From assembly GCA_002440945.1 (NCBI GenBank), contig DJWG01000030.1, forward strand, positions 1 through 17,264: a stretch of DNA of 17,264 bases, in the 5' to 3' direction. Position 1 is the stretch's first letter; each line of letters opens with the position of its first letter. The notes beneath the pieces are model-generated. The model ran no database searches and had not been told where the DNA came from. It saw only the letters and a list, made by a program, of their open reading frames with translations. Below are positions 6,274 through 14,803 of the stretch, piece after piece. A program made the position numbers and the translations under genes. The DNA comes from Rhodobacteraceae bacterium UBA6236 (GTDB lineage: Bacteria > Pseudomonadota > Alphaproteobacteria > Rhodobacterales > Rhodobacteraceae).

Positions 6274-6290
6274 TGTCCGATCCTCGGACA
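6274..6290. terminator. Symmetric hairpin between convergent genes
   Basis: tgtccga-tcc-tcggaca is a perfect 7-bp stem with a 3-nt loop in the 39-bp gap between the small membrane protein gene and the torT stop. Position suggests a bidirectional terminator, although neither side has a clear T-run. Confidence 0.4.
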
Positions 6291-6299
6291 TGTCCCCCG

Positions 6300-7295
6300 T
6301 CAATCCAGCGCCGGGAAGTAGTTTGCGGGCGAGAGGCGGATGGTGGCGGGGTCTGCGCCTGCGGTGATGACGGTGATCTCGGGGCCGATCAGGCCCTTGC
6401 GCGGAAGGGGGTTCAGCGCGGCCTCAAGCGCCAGCGCGCCCTGGCGGATCGGGTCGTCGAAGGGCGCGGCCTGCACCTGACCGCCGACCAGACCACGGGC
6501 GACGCTGTGGCTGATGTAGGTCGCCGCCAGCCCGGGGGGTTTCGCGGCGCCTGCGAAGACCGCCATCGCCGCTTCGATCGCGGGGGCGGGGCCGATGATG
6601 AGGTCGGGTTCCGGCGACTGCGCCAGCGCCTGTTCCAGAAGGCGCAGTTGTTCGGTCGTTCCCGTATCGGCCCCGAAGACGGCGGCGATCTGGATGGCTG
6701 AACCGGCAAGACCCCGGCGCAGACCGGTTTCCAGGGGCGCGACCCAGCCTGCCTCGGGCGGACCGGAGAGGAGGATGGCCTTGACCGGCGTGCCCCCGGA
6801 CGGGTGCAGGCGCGCAAGATGGGCGCCAAGCCTTTCGCCCATGTCCGACCAGTCGACGCCGATGCGGGCCACCAGGGCATCCGAATGCAGTTCGTTCACA
6901 AGGCCGATGACCGGTTGCCGCCGGGCCGCCGCAGCGACGGCGGCAAGAAGGTCGGGGTCGTCAGACGACACCGCGCCGATCAGCACCGCGCGGGGGCGCA
7001 GCGCCTCGCAGTCCTGAAGCTGGCGGATCTGGGTCTGGAGGGCGCGGTAGCCGCCCGCCTCGAAGAACCGCGTCCTGACGCCGCTCTCGTGGGCGCGGGT
7101 TTCGATCCCGTCCGCGACGCTCAGCCAGTATTCATCCTTGAAATGCGGGACGAGGACGCAGATCAGATCATCAGCGGCACGGGCGGGGGTCGACCAGAGC
7201 GCCGCGATGCAGAGGATTGCGACGCGCAGGATCAGGGGATAGGCACGCTCCATGCGATCGAGACGTTTCGACAAACAGCTCCAGTCCGTCTTCAT
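6300..7295 (-). CDS. torT: TorT-like periplasmic TMAO-binding protein
   Basis: 331 residues from ATG 7295, which has a strong GGAGAGG about 4 nt upstream; ATG 7253 would give 317 residues but has no good site. E. coli TorT has 342. A signal peptide is clear: basic start (SKRLDR), hydrophobic core LILRVAILCIAALW and cleavage after TPARA. The mature protein is a type-I periplasmic binding fold; PHFKDEYWLSVADGI, DWSDMGERLG and SGPPEAGWV match TorT. Known TorT binds TMAO and signals to the TorS sensor domain. It lies divergently next to torS, and the two starts overlap by 44 bp. It might instead sense another N- or S-oxide. Confidence 0.85.
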   Translation of the reverse strand: MKTDWSCLSKRLDRMERAYPLILRVAILCIAALWSTPARAADDLICVLVPHFKDEYWLSVADGIETRAHESGVRTRFFEAGGYRALQTQIRQLQDCEALRPRAVLIGAVSSDDPDLLAAVAAAARRQPVIGLVNELHSDALVARIGVDWSDMGERLGAHLARLHPSGGTPVKAILLSGPPEAGWVAPLETGLRRGLAGSAIQIAAVFGADTGTTEQLRLLEQALAQSPEPDLIIGPAPAIEAAMAVFAGAAKPPGLAATYISHSVARGLVGGQVQAAPFDDPIRQGALALEAALNPLPRKGLIGPEITVITAGADPATIRLSPANYFPALD

Positions 7296-10032
7296 GATCC
7301 TCTCCGGTCTGACCATCGTTGTCGGGCTTGCGTCCATCGGCGTCAACCGCCTGCTGATCCGGTCGCAGGACCAGGTGCTGAAGGAAAGCATCGCCGTCAT
7401 CGAACGGACCGAACGGGTCGGGCGCGACGTGGACCGCGCCGCCGCGCTGGTCGAGCAATTGGCGAAGGCCGCGACCGAGGCGGAGGTGCCCCGCATTTCC
7501 GGCGCGGTCGCGGCCGCGATTACCGATATCGAGGCCGGGATCGCCGAGATGCGACGGTTCCTGACCGGGCGTGCCGGAACCCTGACCGACGCCGAAGAAG
7601 CGCGGCTCCTGGCGGCCGAGATGACGCTTTCGGTGCGGCGTCTCGACCGGCTTCAGGCGGTGATCGGGAAAGAGAAGCTGCGCCTTGAAACGGCGGCAGA
7701 GCGGCTGGTGGCCTTGACCGTGGCGGGAACGAACCTTGCGCGGTTGCGGATCACCGCCGGGATATGGGAGTTGTATCGCGCCCCGGTCGGGCAGTCGCCG
7801 CGCCCGCTGCTTGACCATCTGGCCGACCGGGACTTCTTTGTTCTTGAACGGCTGGGGGATCTGTCCGAGGCGACGGCGCGGTTGACGCAACTGGTGGGGC
7901 AGATCGTCGATGCCGGCAATGCCGGCGTGATTGACGATCTTGAGGCCGGGTTCAGCGAGGCGCTGTCGCTGGCGCAGGCACGGACGGGCTACCTGCCCGC
8001 GGCCAGCGGCGCCACGGCGGCCAACCGGGAATTCGCGGTTTTTGCCCGGGCGCTGGGGCCTGATGGCCTGATCGCGGTGCGGCGGGAACAGCTGGCGACC
8101 TCGCTCGGGCTTGAAGCCCTGTCCGTGAAGCTTGACCAGAAGCTTGCCGTTCTGGCGGATGAGGCGCAGCAGGGCCGCAACGCGACCCGGGCGCAGATGC
8201 AGGCCCGGATCGCCGATGCGGGCTGGTGGGCGATGGGCCTGACGGCGGCCTTGGCGGCGATCGTGGTTCTGGCGGTCCTTGCCGGTTATCTGGTCTGGTC
8301 GCGCACCCGCAGCGGGGTCGTCCTGCGGATGGGGATGGTCGCCGAACGGATGGTGCAGGTCGCGCGCGGCGAGACGGGCGAGGCGATGCGCATCAGCGGC
8401 CATGATGAAATCGGGCAGCTGGAAAAGTCGCTCAATGTGCTGCGGCGCCGGACCGACGAGGCGATGCGCTTGCGCCAAAGCCTTGAAACCGCGGTGCTGG
8501 AACGGACCGCCGATGTGGTGGCCGAAATGAAGCTCGCAAACGCCGCCCGCGCCGAGGCAGAGGAACTGAGCATCGCCAAGACCCGCTTTCTGGCCCGGAT
8601 GAGCCATGAGATCCGCACACCGCTCAATGGGGTGATCGGCCTTCTGGACCTGCTGGTCGCCGAAGACGGAACCCCCGCCCGGCGCGCGCGGCTGGAAACC
8701 GCGCTGACCTCGGCCCGGGATTTGCAGGCGATGACCGAAGACATCCTGAGCTTTTCGGTCGGTGAGGAGTGGCGCGGGCATGGGACGGTGGCGGCTTTCG
8801 ATCCCGCCGCGCTGGCACGGGGCCTGGGCGACCACCTTCAGGTCCTGGCGCAGGCGAAGGGGCTTTTGCCGGTGGTGCGCGTCCGGGATCTGCCGCCCGT
8901 GCTGATGGGCGATGCGGGTCGCATCCGTCAGGTCCTGGTCAACCTGATCTCGAACGCCGTGAAATACACCGATGCCGGAGAGGTGCGGCTTGAGGTTTCG
9001 CATCGCCCCTTGCCCTTTGATGACCACGAGATCGCCTTTCGTGTCGCGGATACCGGTCCGGGCATGACCGCCGAGGAAACCCGCCACGCCTTCGACGTCT
9101 ATGGCCGCACCGCAGATGCGCGCCGCAAGGGATTGCCCGGTGTGGGTCTGGGGCTTGCCATTGTCCGGCAGCTGACCGATGCGATGGGGGGCGAGTTGCG
9201 GGTCAGCACCGCGCCGGGGCAGGGCAGCAGCTTTACCTTGGTCCTGCGGCTGCGGGAAGGCGATGCCTCGGCCCTGATCGCGGCGCCGGGGGGCGATCTG
9301 CCCCATGCCGTGCCGCAGATGCCGGGCTTGGCGGTTCTGGTGGTCGATGACCACCCCGTCAACCGTCTGGTGGCGCGCGGATATCTGGAACGGATGGGCG
9401 CCGCCGTCACGGAGGCTGGCTCCGGTGCGGAGGCGCTGGCGAGGGCCGCTGACGGGAACTTCGACGCCATCCTGATCGACCTCGACCTGCCCGACATGCG
9501 CGGCGAAGAGGTGGTGGCGAACATCGACCGCAAGGGCGCACGGCTGGCGATCTTCACCGCCGATCTGGTGCGCGACGATGCCGAAACCCGCGTCCGTTTC
9601 GGCGTCGATCATGTGCTGACGAAACCGCTTTCGCCTCGGGCGCTGGCCGGTCTTTTGGAGGGCGGCGCCGAGACGACCGCCCGCCCGGCGGCCGATGATC
9701 CGTTGGAGGCGAGCCTGCGCGATGACATGGCCAATCTGGGGGCGGAACTTGCGGCCGATATCGTCGCCGCATTCCTGACCGATCTCGTCAAGGCGCGGGA
9801 TGACCTTGTGGCCGCCACCGATCCGGAAACCCGCCGCCGCATCGCGCATCGCCTGAAGGGCGCGGCCAGCAACTTCGGCCTGCTGGCGCTTTGCGACCTT
9901 CTTCAGCGGATCGAGAAGGGCGATGATGCGGCGCTGTCGGCGTTGCCGGCCGAGGCCGAGGCGGCCGATGCGCGGCTTCGGGCGGTGGCGGCGCGGATCG
10001 GCCTTCAGCCGGACGGGGCGGCGAAGCAGTAA
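7252..10032 (+). CDS. torS: TorS-like tripartite hybrid sensor histidine kinase
   Basis: 926 residues, near the 914 of E. coli TorS. Order of parts: TM1 about 13-31; periplasmic helical sensor about 32-323; TM2 about 325-347; HAMP about 348-400 and coiled linker; HisKA with FLARMSHEIRTPLNG and phospho-acceptor His452; HATPase with N box NLISNAVKY (Asn568), DTGPGM (Asp600) and GVGLGLAIV; receiver about 695-805 with DD at 699-700 and phospho-acceptor Asp743; Hpt about 830-915 with IAHRLKGAASNFG and His866. The phosphorelay should run His452, Asp743, His866 and then the TorR Asp53. ATG 7252 is used, with GGATAGG about 8 nt before; ATG 7294 would remove most of the cytoplasmic N-terminus. The 3' end overlaps the torR 3' end by 28 bp. 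Confidence 0.92.
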   Translation: MRSRRFDKQLQSVFMILSGLTIVVGLASIGVNRLLIRSQDQVLKESIAVIERTERVGRDVDRAAALVEQLAKAATEAEVPRISGAVAAAITDIEAGIAEMRRFLTGRAGTLTDAEEARLLAAEMTLSVRRLDRLQAVIGKEKLRLETAAERLVALTVAGTNLARLRITAGIWELYRAPVGQSPRPLLDHLADRDFFVLERLGDLSEATARLTQLVGQIVDAGNAGVIDDLEAGFSEALSLAQARTGYLPAASGATAANREFAVFARALGPDGLIAVRREQLATSLGLEALSVKLDQKLAVLADEAQQGRNATRAQMQARIADAGWWAMGLTAALAAIVVLAVLAGYLVWSRTRSGVVLRMGMVAERMVQVARGETGEAMRISGHDEIGQLEKSLNVLRRRTDEAMRLRQSLETAVLERTADVVAEMKLANAARAEAEELSIAKTRFLARMSHEIRTPLNGVIGLLDLLVAEDGTPARRARLETALTSARDLQAMTEDILSFSVGEEWRGHGTVAAFDPAALARGLGDHLQVLAQAKGLLPVVRVRDLPPVLMGDAGRIRQVLVNLISNAVKYTDAGEVRLEVSHRPLPFDDHEIAFRVADTGPGMTAEETRHAFDVYGRTADARRKGLPGVGLGLAIVRQLTDAMGGELRVSTAPGQGSSFTLVLRLREGDASALIAAPGGDLPHAVPQMPGLAVLVVDDHPVNRLVARGYLERMGAAVTEAGSGAEALARAADGNFDAILIDLDLPDMRGEEVVANIDRKGARLAIFTADLVRDDAETRVRFGVDHVLTKPLSPRALAGLLEGGAETTARPAADDPLEASLRDDMANLGAELAADIVAAFLTDLVKARDDLVAATDPETRRRIAHRLKGAASNFGLLALCDLLQRIEKGDDAALSALPAEAEAADARLRAVAARIGLQPDGAAKQ

Positions 10033-10706
10033 CCTTCGCCGGCGCGGGTCAGGATCCAGTCGGGGTTGGTGGGATCGCTTTCGATCTTTTTCCTGAGCCG
10101 CCCGACCAGAACGTCGATCGACCGGTCGCCGGGGCGCATCTCGCCGCGCCCGATGATCTCGCTTAACCGCGAGCGGCCGAAGGTGATGCCGGGGTTGCGG
10201 GTCAGGGTGTCCAGCAGGTCGAATTCCTGCGCGCTCAGGCTTTCGACGCGGGCGGCCGAGACAAGGCGGCGGCGGATGCGGTCGAAGTGCCAGGGGCCGA
10301 ATTCGTCCACGGCATCAAGCGTCGGCGCGCTGCGGCCGATATCGGCGATGCGCGCCAGAAGGTTCTTGATCCGCGCCGCCAGTTCGCGCCGGTCGAAGGG
10401 CTTCGTCACATAGTCGTCCGCCCCCATTTCAAGCCCGACGATCCGGTCGATCTGGTCGTCGCGCGAGGTCAGAAGGATGATCCCCACCCGCGACTGCATC
10501 CGCTGTTCGCGGGTGATGGTCAGGCCATCCTTGCCTTCAAGCCCGATGTCGAGAAGCAGAAGTTCGGGCGGATCGGTGTCGATCACCTCCTGCATGGCGG
10601 CAGCGTCCCCGGCCTCGGTCACCCGGTAGCCCAGGCTGCGCAGATAGCCCGCAAGCCGCATCCGCGTCACGCGGTCGTCCTCGATGATCAGGATGTGCTC
10701 GGCCAT
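10005..10706 (-). CDS. torR: TorR/DorR-like OmpR-family response regulator
   Basis: 233 residues from ATG 10706 (GAGGG just upstream). The receiver has acidic Asp10/Asp11, phospho-acceptor Asp53 in LLLLDIGLEGKDG, Thr80 and Lys102 (YVTKPF). The C-terminal winged helix (about 135-230) has LSAQEFDLLDTL and the recognition helix RSIDVLVGRLRKKIE. Known TorR/DorR is phosphorylated by TorS/DorS and activates the reductase operon. It is transcribed divergently from torA, 112 bp apart, and meets torS tail to tail. The pairing with torS is strongly supported by context. Confidence 0.92.
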   Translation of the reverse strand: MAEHILIIEDDRVTRMRLAGYLRSLGYRVTEAGDAAAMQEVIDTDPPELLLLDIGLEGKDGLTITREQRMQSRVGIILLTSRDDQIDRIVGLEMGADDYVTKPFDRRELAARIKNLLARIADIGRSAPTLDAVDEFGPWHFDRIRRRLVSAARVESLSAQEFDLLDTLTRNPGITFGRSRLSEIIGRGEMRPGDRSIDVLVGRLRKKIESDPTNPDWILTRAGEGYCFAAPSG

Positions 10707-10715
10707 CCGTCCCTC

Positions 10716-10732
10716 TTTACATCTCTTAACAC
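10716..10732. promoter_or_regulatory. Candidate TorR-binding direct repeats
   Basis: TTTACAT (10716-10722) and TTAACAC (10726-10732) are similar heptamers spaced 10 bp apart, one helical turn, in the torR-torA gap. OmpR-family regulators bind such tandem sites. They do not match the E. coli tor box (CTGTTCATAT) closely, so the call rests on spacing and place. Confidence 0.3.
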
Positions 10733-10748
10733 GCCTTCACCGGTTGGG

Positions 10749-10762
10749 TTGATGACAGTCAA
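10749..10762 (+). promoter_or_regulatory. FNR/FnrL-type box upstream of torA
   Basis: TTGAT-GACA-GTCAA matches the FNR consensus TTGAT-N4-ATCAA at 9 of 10 positions. Its centre is 63 bp before the torA ATG. For class II activation (centre at -41.5) transcription would begin near 10797, leaving a leader of about 22 nt; a weak -10 (GATCTT, 10785-10790) is in the right place. This predicts anaerobic induction. Confidence 0.6.
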
Positions 10763-10818
10763 GGTCGGATTGGCACCTTCCGACGATCTTGCATTCGCAG
10801 ACAAGACGGAGAACCGCC

Positions 10819-13509
10819 ATGACATCGATCAATTCCACCCGCCGAGGGTTCCTGAAGGGCGGCGCTGCCCTTCTGGGAAGCGGCTGGCTGATGAACAGCA
10901 CCGCACTGGCCGCCATCGATCCCAACTCGTTCGCGGGCCGGGTCTTCCACGCCAGCCACTACGGCCCCTTCGAGGCGGTCGTCCGCGACGGCAAGATCTT
11001 CGAGATCGCGCCGGTCATCCAGCTTGACCAGCGCCCGACCGAGATGCTGATGCATGGCGTCATCGACCGGACCTATGACAAGACCCGCATCGACTATCCG
11101 ATGGTGCGGAAATCCTACCTGGAAAACTGGAAGTCGGGCGACGTGAAGCCGGAACTGCGCGGCCGCGAAGAATATGTCCGCGTCGATTGGGACACCGCGC
11201 TGAAACTGACCGCCAAGGCCATCACCGACACGATTGTCGAACATGGCAACCAGGGCATCCTCTCGACCTCGTACGGCGGCTGGAGCCATGCGGGCATCAT
11301 GCGGCCGAACGTGCTGCAGGGCAAGTTCTTCAACATGATCGGCGGCTGCACCAACACGGTTGGCGACTGGTCCGGCGGCGCGAGCCAGATTTCGCTTCCG
11401 CATGTCATCGGCGACATGGAGGTCTATTCTGCCCAGACCGCCTGGGAAGTCATCCGCGACAACACCGAAGTCTTCGTCCTGGTCGGCTGCGACCCGATCA
11501 AGAACAACCGCGTCGAATACACGGTCGCCGACCACGGGATGTATGGTCCCTGGGAACAGATCCGCGACAACGGCACGAAGTTCGTCTCGATCAACCCGCA
11601 GCGCACCGCCTCGGACCAGTATCTGAACGCCGACTGGGTGAAGATCATCCCGAACACCGACGTGGCGCTGTTCCTTGCCATGGCAAACCATGTTCTGGAA
11701 CAGGGTCTTGAGGACAAGGACTATCTGGCGAAATACACCGTCGGGTCGGACAAGTGGATCGCCTATGTGAAAGGCAAGGGCGAGGACAAGACGCCGAAGA
11801 CCCCGGAATGGGCGGCCAAGATCACCGGCATCGACGCCGCGAAGATCCGCGAACTGGCCGAGCTCTTGGCCAAGTCGAAGACCGAAATCGCCGGTGCCTG
11901 GTCGCTGCAACGCGCCCATCACGGTGAAATGACCCACTGGGCGATCATCAACTTTGCCGCCTTGACCGGCAAGATCGGCAAGCCGGGGCAGGGCGTGGGC
12001 TTCAGCTGGCACTACGGCAGCGGCGGCATGCCGCAATCGGGCGGCGCGACCCCGGCGGGTCTGAGCCAGGGCAAGAACTTCGTCACCAAGAATATCGTTC
12101 CGGCCTCGCGCCTGACGGAAGCCCTGGAAAACCCGGGAGCCGAGATCATCTACAACGGCAACGTCCGCCAATACCCGGACGTCCACATGATCTACAACGC
12201 CGGCAACAACTTCATGTCCCACCAGCAGGACACGAACCGGCTGATCAAGGCGCTTCAGAAGGTGAAGACCATCGTCAGCCAGGACGTGTGGTGGACGGCC
12301 GCGACCCGCTGGGCCGACATCGTGCTGCCCGCGTCCTCGACGCTGGAACGCGACGACATCTCGGTCGGCGGCACCTATTCGAACGACAAGATCTACGCGA
12401 TGAAGAAGGTGATCGAGCCCTTGGCCGAAAGCCGCAGCGACTTCGAGATCTTCGCGGCCCTGGCGGAGCTGTTCTACAAGGGTTCGCAATATGTCGAGGA
12501 TCAGGCGTATCCTGAATACATCGACATCATCAAGAAGGCCTACAACGGCACGACGGCGGCCAAGACCACACCCTTCGAGGAGTTCTGGGACAAGGGCTAC
12601 GCCCTTCAGCCCGCCCCGAAGGAAGCCCGCGCCTGGGTTCGTCACGGCGCCTTCTACGAAGACCCGGAAACCAACAAGCTGCATACCCGTTCGGGCAAGA
12701 TCGAAATGTTCTGCGACACCATCGCCGAAATGAAGCTTGAGGACTGCCCCGGCATGCCGATGTGGCTGGAGCCCGCGGAATACCTTGGAAATGCCAAGGA
12801 CGGCCAGTTGCACGTTGTCAGCCCGCACCCGTGGTATCGTCTGCACAGCCAGATGGCGAACTCGGAAAAGCTGCGCGGTCTTTATCAGGTCCAGGGCCGC
12901 GAACCGGTGCGGATCAACCGCGAAGACGCCGAAAAGCGCGGCATCGCCGATGGCGATCTGGTCGAGATCTTCAACGATCGCGGCACCGTCATCGCCGGGG
13001 CAGTCGTCTCGGACGAGATCATGCCGGGCGTCATCTCGATCTATGAAGGCTGCTGGCCAAGCCTTGACAGCAAGGGCCGCTGCAACTCGGGTCTGGTGAA
13101 CTTCCTGACCTCGACGCAGAAGTCCTCGGGGCTGAGCCAGGCGACGACCGCCAACACCTGCCTTGCCTCGATCCGCAAGTGCGAAGACCCGGATGGCCCG
13201 AACCAGGCCTATGAGAAACCGGCGATCCTCGACGGCGTGGAACTGGCGGCGATCGACGATGCCGACCTGGGGCTTGACCGGCTGGATGCGGTGATCGAGG
13301 CGCTTTATGCCGAGATGAGCCCGGGTGAGAAGATGTTCTACGAACGCTGCACCGTCTGCCACGGTCCGCGTGACGTGGGCGCCTTCACCCAGCTTCAGTG
13401 GAAGGCGATCACCCCCTCGATGTTCCCGCGCGCCGGCCTGGACGAGGCCGAATCCGCGATGGTGATGGAGTTCCTGATGAAGAACGCCTCGGACGCGGCG
13501 GCGAACTGA
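10819..13509 (+). CDS. torA: TorA-like TMAO/S-oxide reductase with fused C-terminal cytochrome c
   Basis: 896 residues from ATG 10819 (GGAGAA 5 nt before); a TTG at 10789 adds only 10 poor residues. It is longer than TorA (848) or DorA (about 822). The Tat signal STRRGFLKG (Arg8-Arg9) and cleavage near TALA-A31 send the folded enzyme to the periplasm. The bis-MGD body has TSYGGW (152-155), GDWSGGASQ with Ser185 as the expected Mo ligand, ADHGMYGPWEQ, QRAHHGEMTHW and SSTLERDDIS. It reduces TMAO or related oxides; TorT next door favours TMAO. The last about 60 residues form a monohaem c domain: GEKMFYERCTVCHG (Cys844, Cys847, His848) and ITPSMFPRAGL (Met868, probable distal ligand), like the C-terminal domain of TorC. 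No torC or torD is adjacent. Codon choice is stronger (AAG, AAC, GGC) than in torS, suggesting high expression. Confidence 0.92.
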   Translation: MTSINSTRRGFLKGGAALLGSGWLMNSTALAAIDPNSFAGRVFHASHYGPFEAVVRDGKIFEIAPVIQLDQRPTEMLMHGVIDRTYDKTRIDYPMVRKSYLENWKSGDVKPELRGREEYVRVDWDTALKLTAKAITDTIVEHGNQGILSTSYGGWSHAGIMRPNVLQGKFFNMIGGCTNTVGDWSGGASQISLPHVIGDMEVYSAQTAWEVIRDNTEVFVLVGCDPIKNNRVEYTVADHGMYGPWEQIRDNGTKFVSINPQRTASDQYLNADWVKIIPNTDVALFLAMANHVLEQGLEDKDYLAKYTVGSDKWIAYVKGKGEDKTPKTPEWAAKITGIDAAKIRELAELLAKSKTEIAGAWSLQRAHHGEMTHWAIINFAALTGKIGKPGQGVGFSWHYGSGGMPQSGGATPAGLSQGKNFVTKNIVPASRLTEALENPGAEIIYNGNVRQYPDVHMIYNAGNNFMSHQQDTNRLIKALQKVKTIVSQDVWWTAATRWADIVLPASSTLERDDISVGGTYSNDKIYAMKKVIEPLAESRSDFEIFAALAELFYKGSQYVEDQAYPEYIDIIKKAYNGTTAAKTTPFEEFWDKGYALQPAPKEARAWVRHGAFYEDPETNKLHTRSGKIEMFCDTIAEMKLEDCPGMPMWLEPAEYLGNAKDGQLHVVSPHPWYRLHSQMANSEKLRGLYQVQGREPVRINREDAEKRGIADGDLVEIFNDRGTVIAGAVVSDEIMPGVISIYEGCWPSLDSKGRCNSGLVNFLTSTQKSSGLSQATTANTCLASIRKCEDPDGPNQAYEKPAILDGVELAAIDDADLGLDRLDAVIEALYAEMSPGEKMFYERCTVCHGPRDVGAFTQLQWKAITPSMFPRAGLDEAESAMVMEFLMKNASDAAAN

Positions 13510-13517
13510 CCCGAAAC

Positions 13518-13549
13518 GGGGCGCGGCCGGGGTTTCCTGGCCGCGCCCC
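13518..13549 (+). terminator. Strong GC hairpin between torA and moeA
   Basis: GGGGCGCGGCC (13518-13528) pairs perfectly over 11 bp with GGCCGCGCCCC (13539-13549), loop 10 nt, starting 9 bp after the torA stop. Only a short CTT follows, so it is probably a partial terminator or 3'-end stabiliser that sets torA mRNA above the cofactor genes while allowing read-through. Confidence 0.6.
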
Positions 13550-13571
13550 CTTCTGCAAGGACGATATTCCG

Positions 13572-14798
13572 ATGCCCCAGACCCAAACCCGCATGATCGA
13601 CGTCGCCGCCGCGCGGGACATCGCGCTGGCGCAGGTCGCGCCGCTGGCTGACGTGGATGAGGTGGCGCTGGCCGACGCCCTGGGCCGGATCGCCGCGCGC
13701 GAGGTGCTGGCGGTGACCGCGATGCCCTTCTTCACCTGCTCTGCGATGGATGGTTTCGCGGTGTCGACCGCCGCGCTGATGGCTGGTCCGCTGCGGCTGC
13801 CCATCGGCGCGACGCTGGCCGCCGGGGCGGGGGCCGCGGCGGTGCTTCCCGACGGAACGGCGGCGCGGATCTATACGGGCGCGCCGGTCCCCGAAGGCGC
13901 GGATGCGGTCGTGCCCATCGAAGAGACCCGCGAAGAGGACGGCCATGTCGTCCTGTCTCGCTTGCCCGAGGCCGGGGCGAATATCCGGCGGGCGGGAAGC
14001 GACCAGCCGCTGGGGGCTGTCCTGCTGGCGCCCGGCACGCGGACCATGGCGCATCATGTGGGCCTGCTGGCCGCAAACGGGATCGACCGGGTTTCCGTCG
14101 TCCGCCGCCCGCGCATCGCGGTCTTCTCCACCGGCGATGAACTGGCGGCCGGCGCGCGTGGCGCGGGCCAGATCCATGACGCGAACCGCCCGATGCTTCT
14201 GGCCCTGATCCGGGCCGCAGGCGCCGAGGCGCTGGACGGGGGCATGTTGCCCGACGATCTGGCGCAGATCGCGGACCGTCTGGCAGAGCTTTCGCACACC
14301 GCCGATCTGGTCGTGACCTCGGGCGGCGCCTCGATGGGCGGGCTTGACCTGCTGCGCCCCGCTGTCGTCACGGCCGGTGGCACCATCGCCGCCTGGCGCG
14401 TTGCGGTGAAGCCCGGCAAGCCGGTGATCTTCGGCAAACTTAGCCATACCGGTTTCACCGGCCTTCCGGGCAATCCCTTCGCGGCCTTCGTGGGGTTCCA
14501 TCTGTTCATCGCGGCCCAGATCGACCGCATGACGGGCCGCGATCCGCGCCCCTTCGCCCCCGTGAAGGCGCGGGCCGATTTCTTCTGGCGGCGCAGTCCC
14601 GGTCGCCAGGAGGTCTTTCCCGTCCGCTGCCTCGGCACGGACGGGACGGGCCTTCCGATCCTTGAGAGGCTCGGGCAGGGCGTATCCGGGACGCTCTTTC
14701 CCCTGACCGCGGCCGATGGGCTGGCCGTCATCCCCGCCGATTGCGGCGAAGTCATTTCCAGCCAGATCCTCGACTGGCATCCGTTCTGCGGAGAGTGA
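13572..14798 (+). CDS. moeA: Molybdopterin molybdenumtransferase MoeA
   Basis: 408 residues (E. coli 411) from ATG 13572, with AAGGA 11 nt before; the frame is open further upstream only as a shadow of torA. MoeA inserts molybdate into adenylylated molybdopterin in the cytoplasm. Landmarks: CSAMDGFAV (family SAMDGYAV), [48 protein letters not shown] and KPGKPVIFG...[10 protein letters not shown]. All expected blocks are present. It begins 62 bp after torA, past a hairpin, and is followed by moaA after 5 bp, so the cofactor genes probably form one unit with or behind torA. Confidence 0.94.
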   Translation: MPQTQTRMIDVAAARDIALAQVAPLADVDEVALADALGRIAAREVLAVTAMPFFTCSAMDGFAVSTAALMAGPLRLPIGATLAAGAGAAAVLPDGTAARIYTGAPVPEGADAVVPIEETREEDGHVVLSRLPEAGANIRRAGSDQPLGAVLLAPGTRTMAHHVGLLAANGIDRVSVVRRPRIAVFSTGDELAAGARGAGQIHDANRPMLLALIRAAGAEALDGGMLPDDLAQIADRLAELSHTADLVVTSGGASMGGLDLLRPAVVTAGGTIAAWRVAVKPGKPVIFGKLSHTGFTGLPGNPFAAFVGFHLFIAAQIDRMTGRDPRPFAPVKARADFFWRRSPGRQEVFPVRCLGTDGTGLPILERLGQGVSGTLFPLTAADGLAVIPADCGEVISSQILDWHPFCGE

Positions 14799-14803
14799 AG
14801 CAG

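Noticed and set aside
7171..9849. An 892-codon minus-strand open frame
   Set aside because: It mirrors torS, whose domains are complete on the plus strand; no family resemblance on the minus strand.
10771..10793. Sigma-54 promoter upstream of torA (TGGCAC and TTGCA)
   Set aside because: The GG and GC elements are separated by 17 bp instead of the required 10.
10789..10818. TTG start for torA ten codons upstream
   Set aside because: It lacks a ribosome site, and ATG 10819 has a good one and gives a standard Tat leader.
10759..13362. An 867-codon minus-strand open frame
   Set aside because: It mirrors torA; long antisense frames are expected from the codon bias of this gene.
14741..14803. 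Longer moaA N-terminus inside moeA
   Set aside because: It would translate the moeA end in another frame; ATG 14804 has a proper ribosome site and the right family length.
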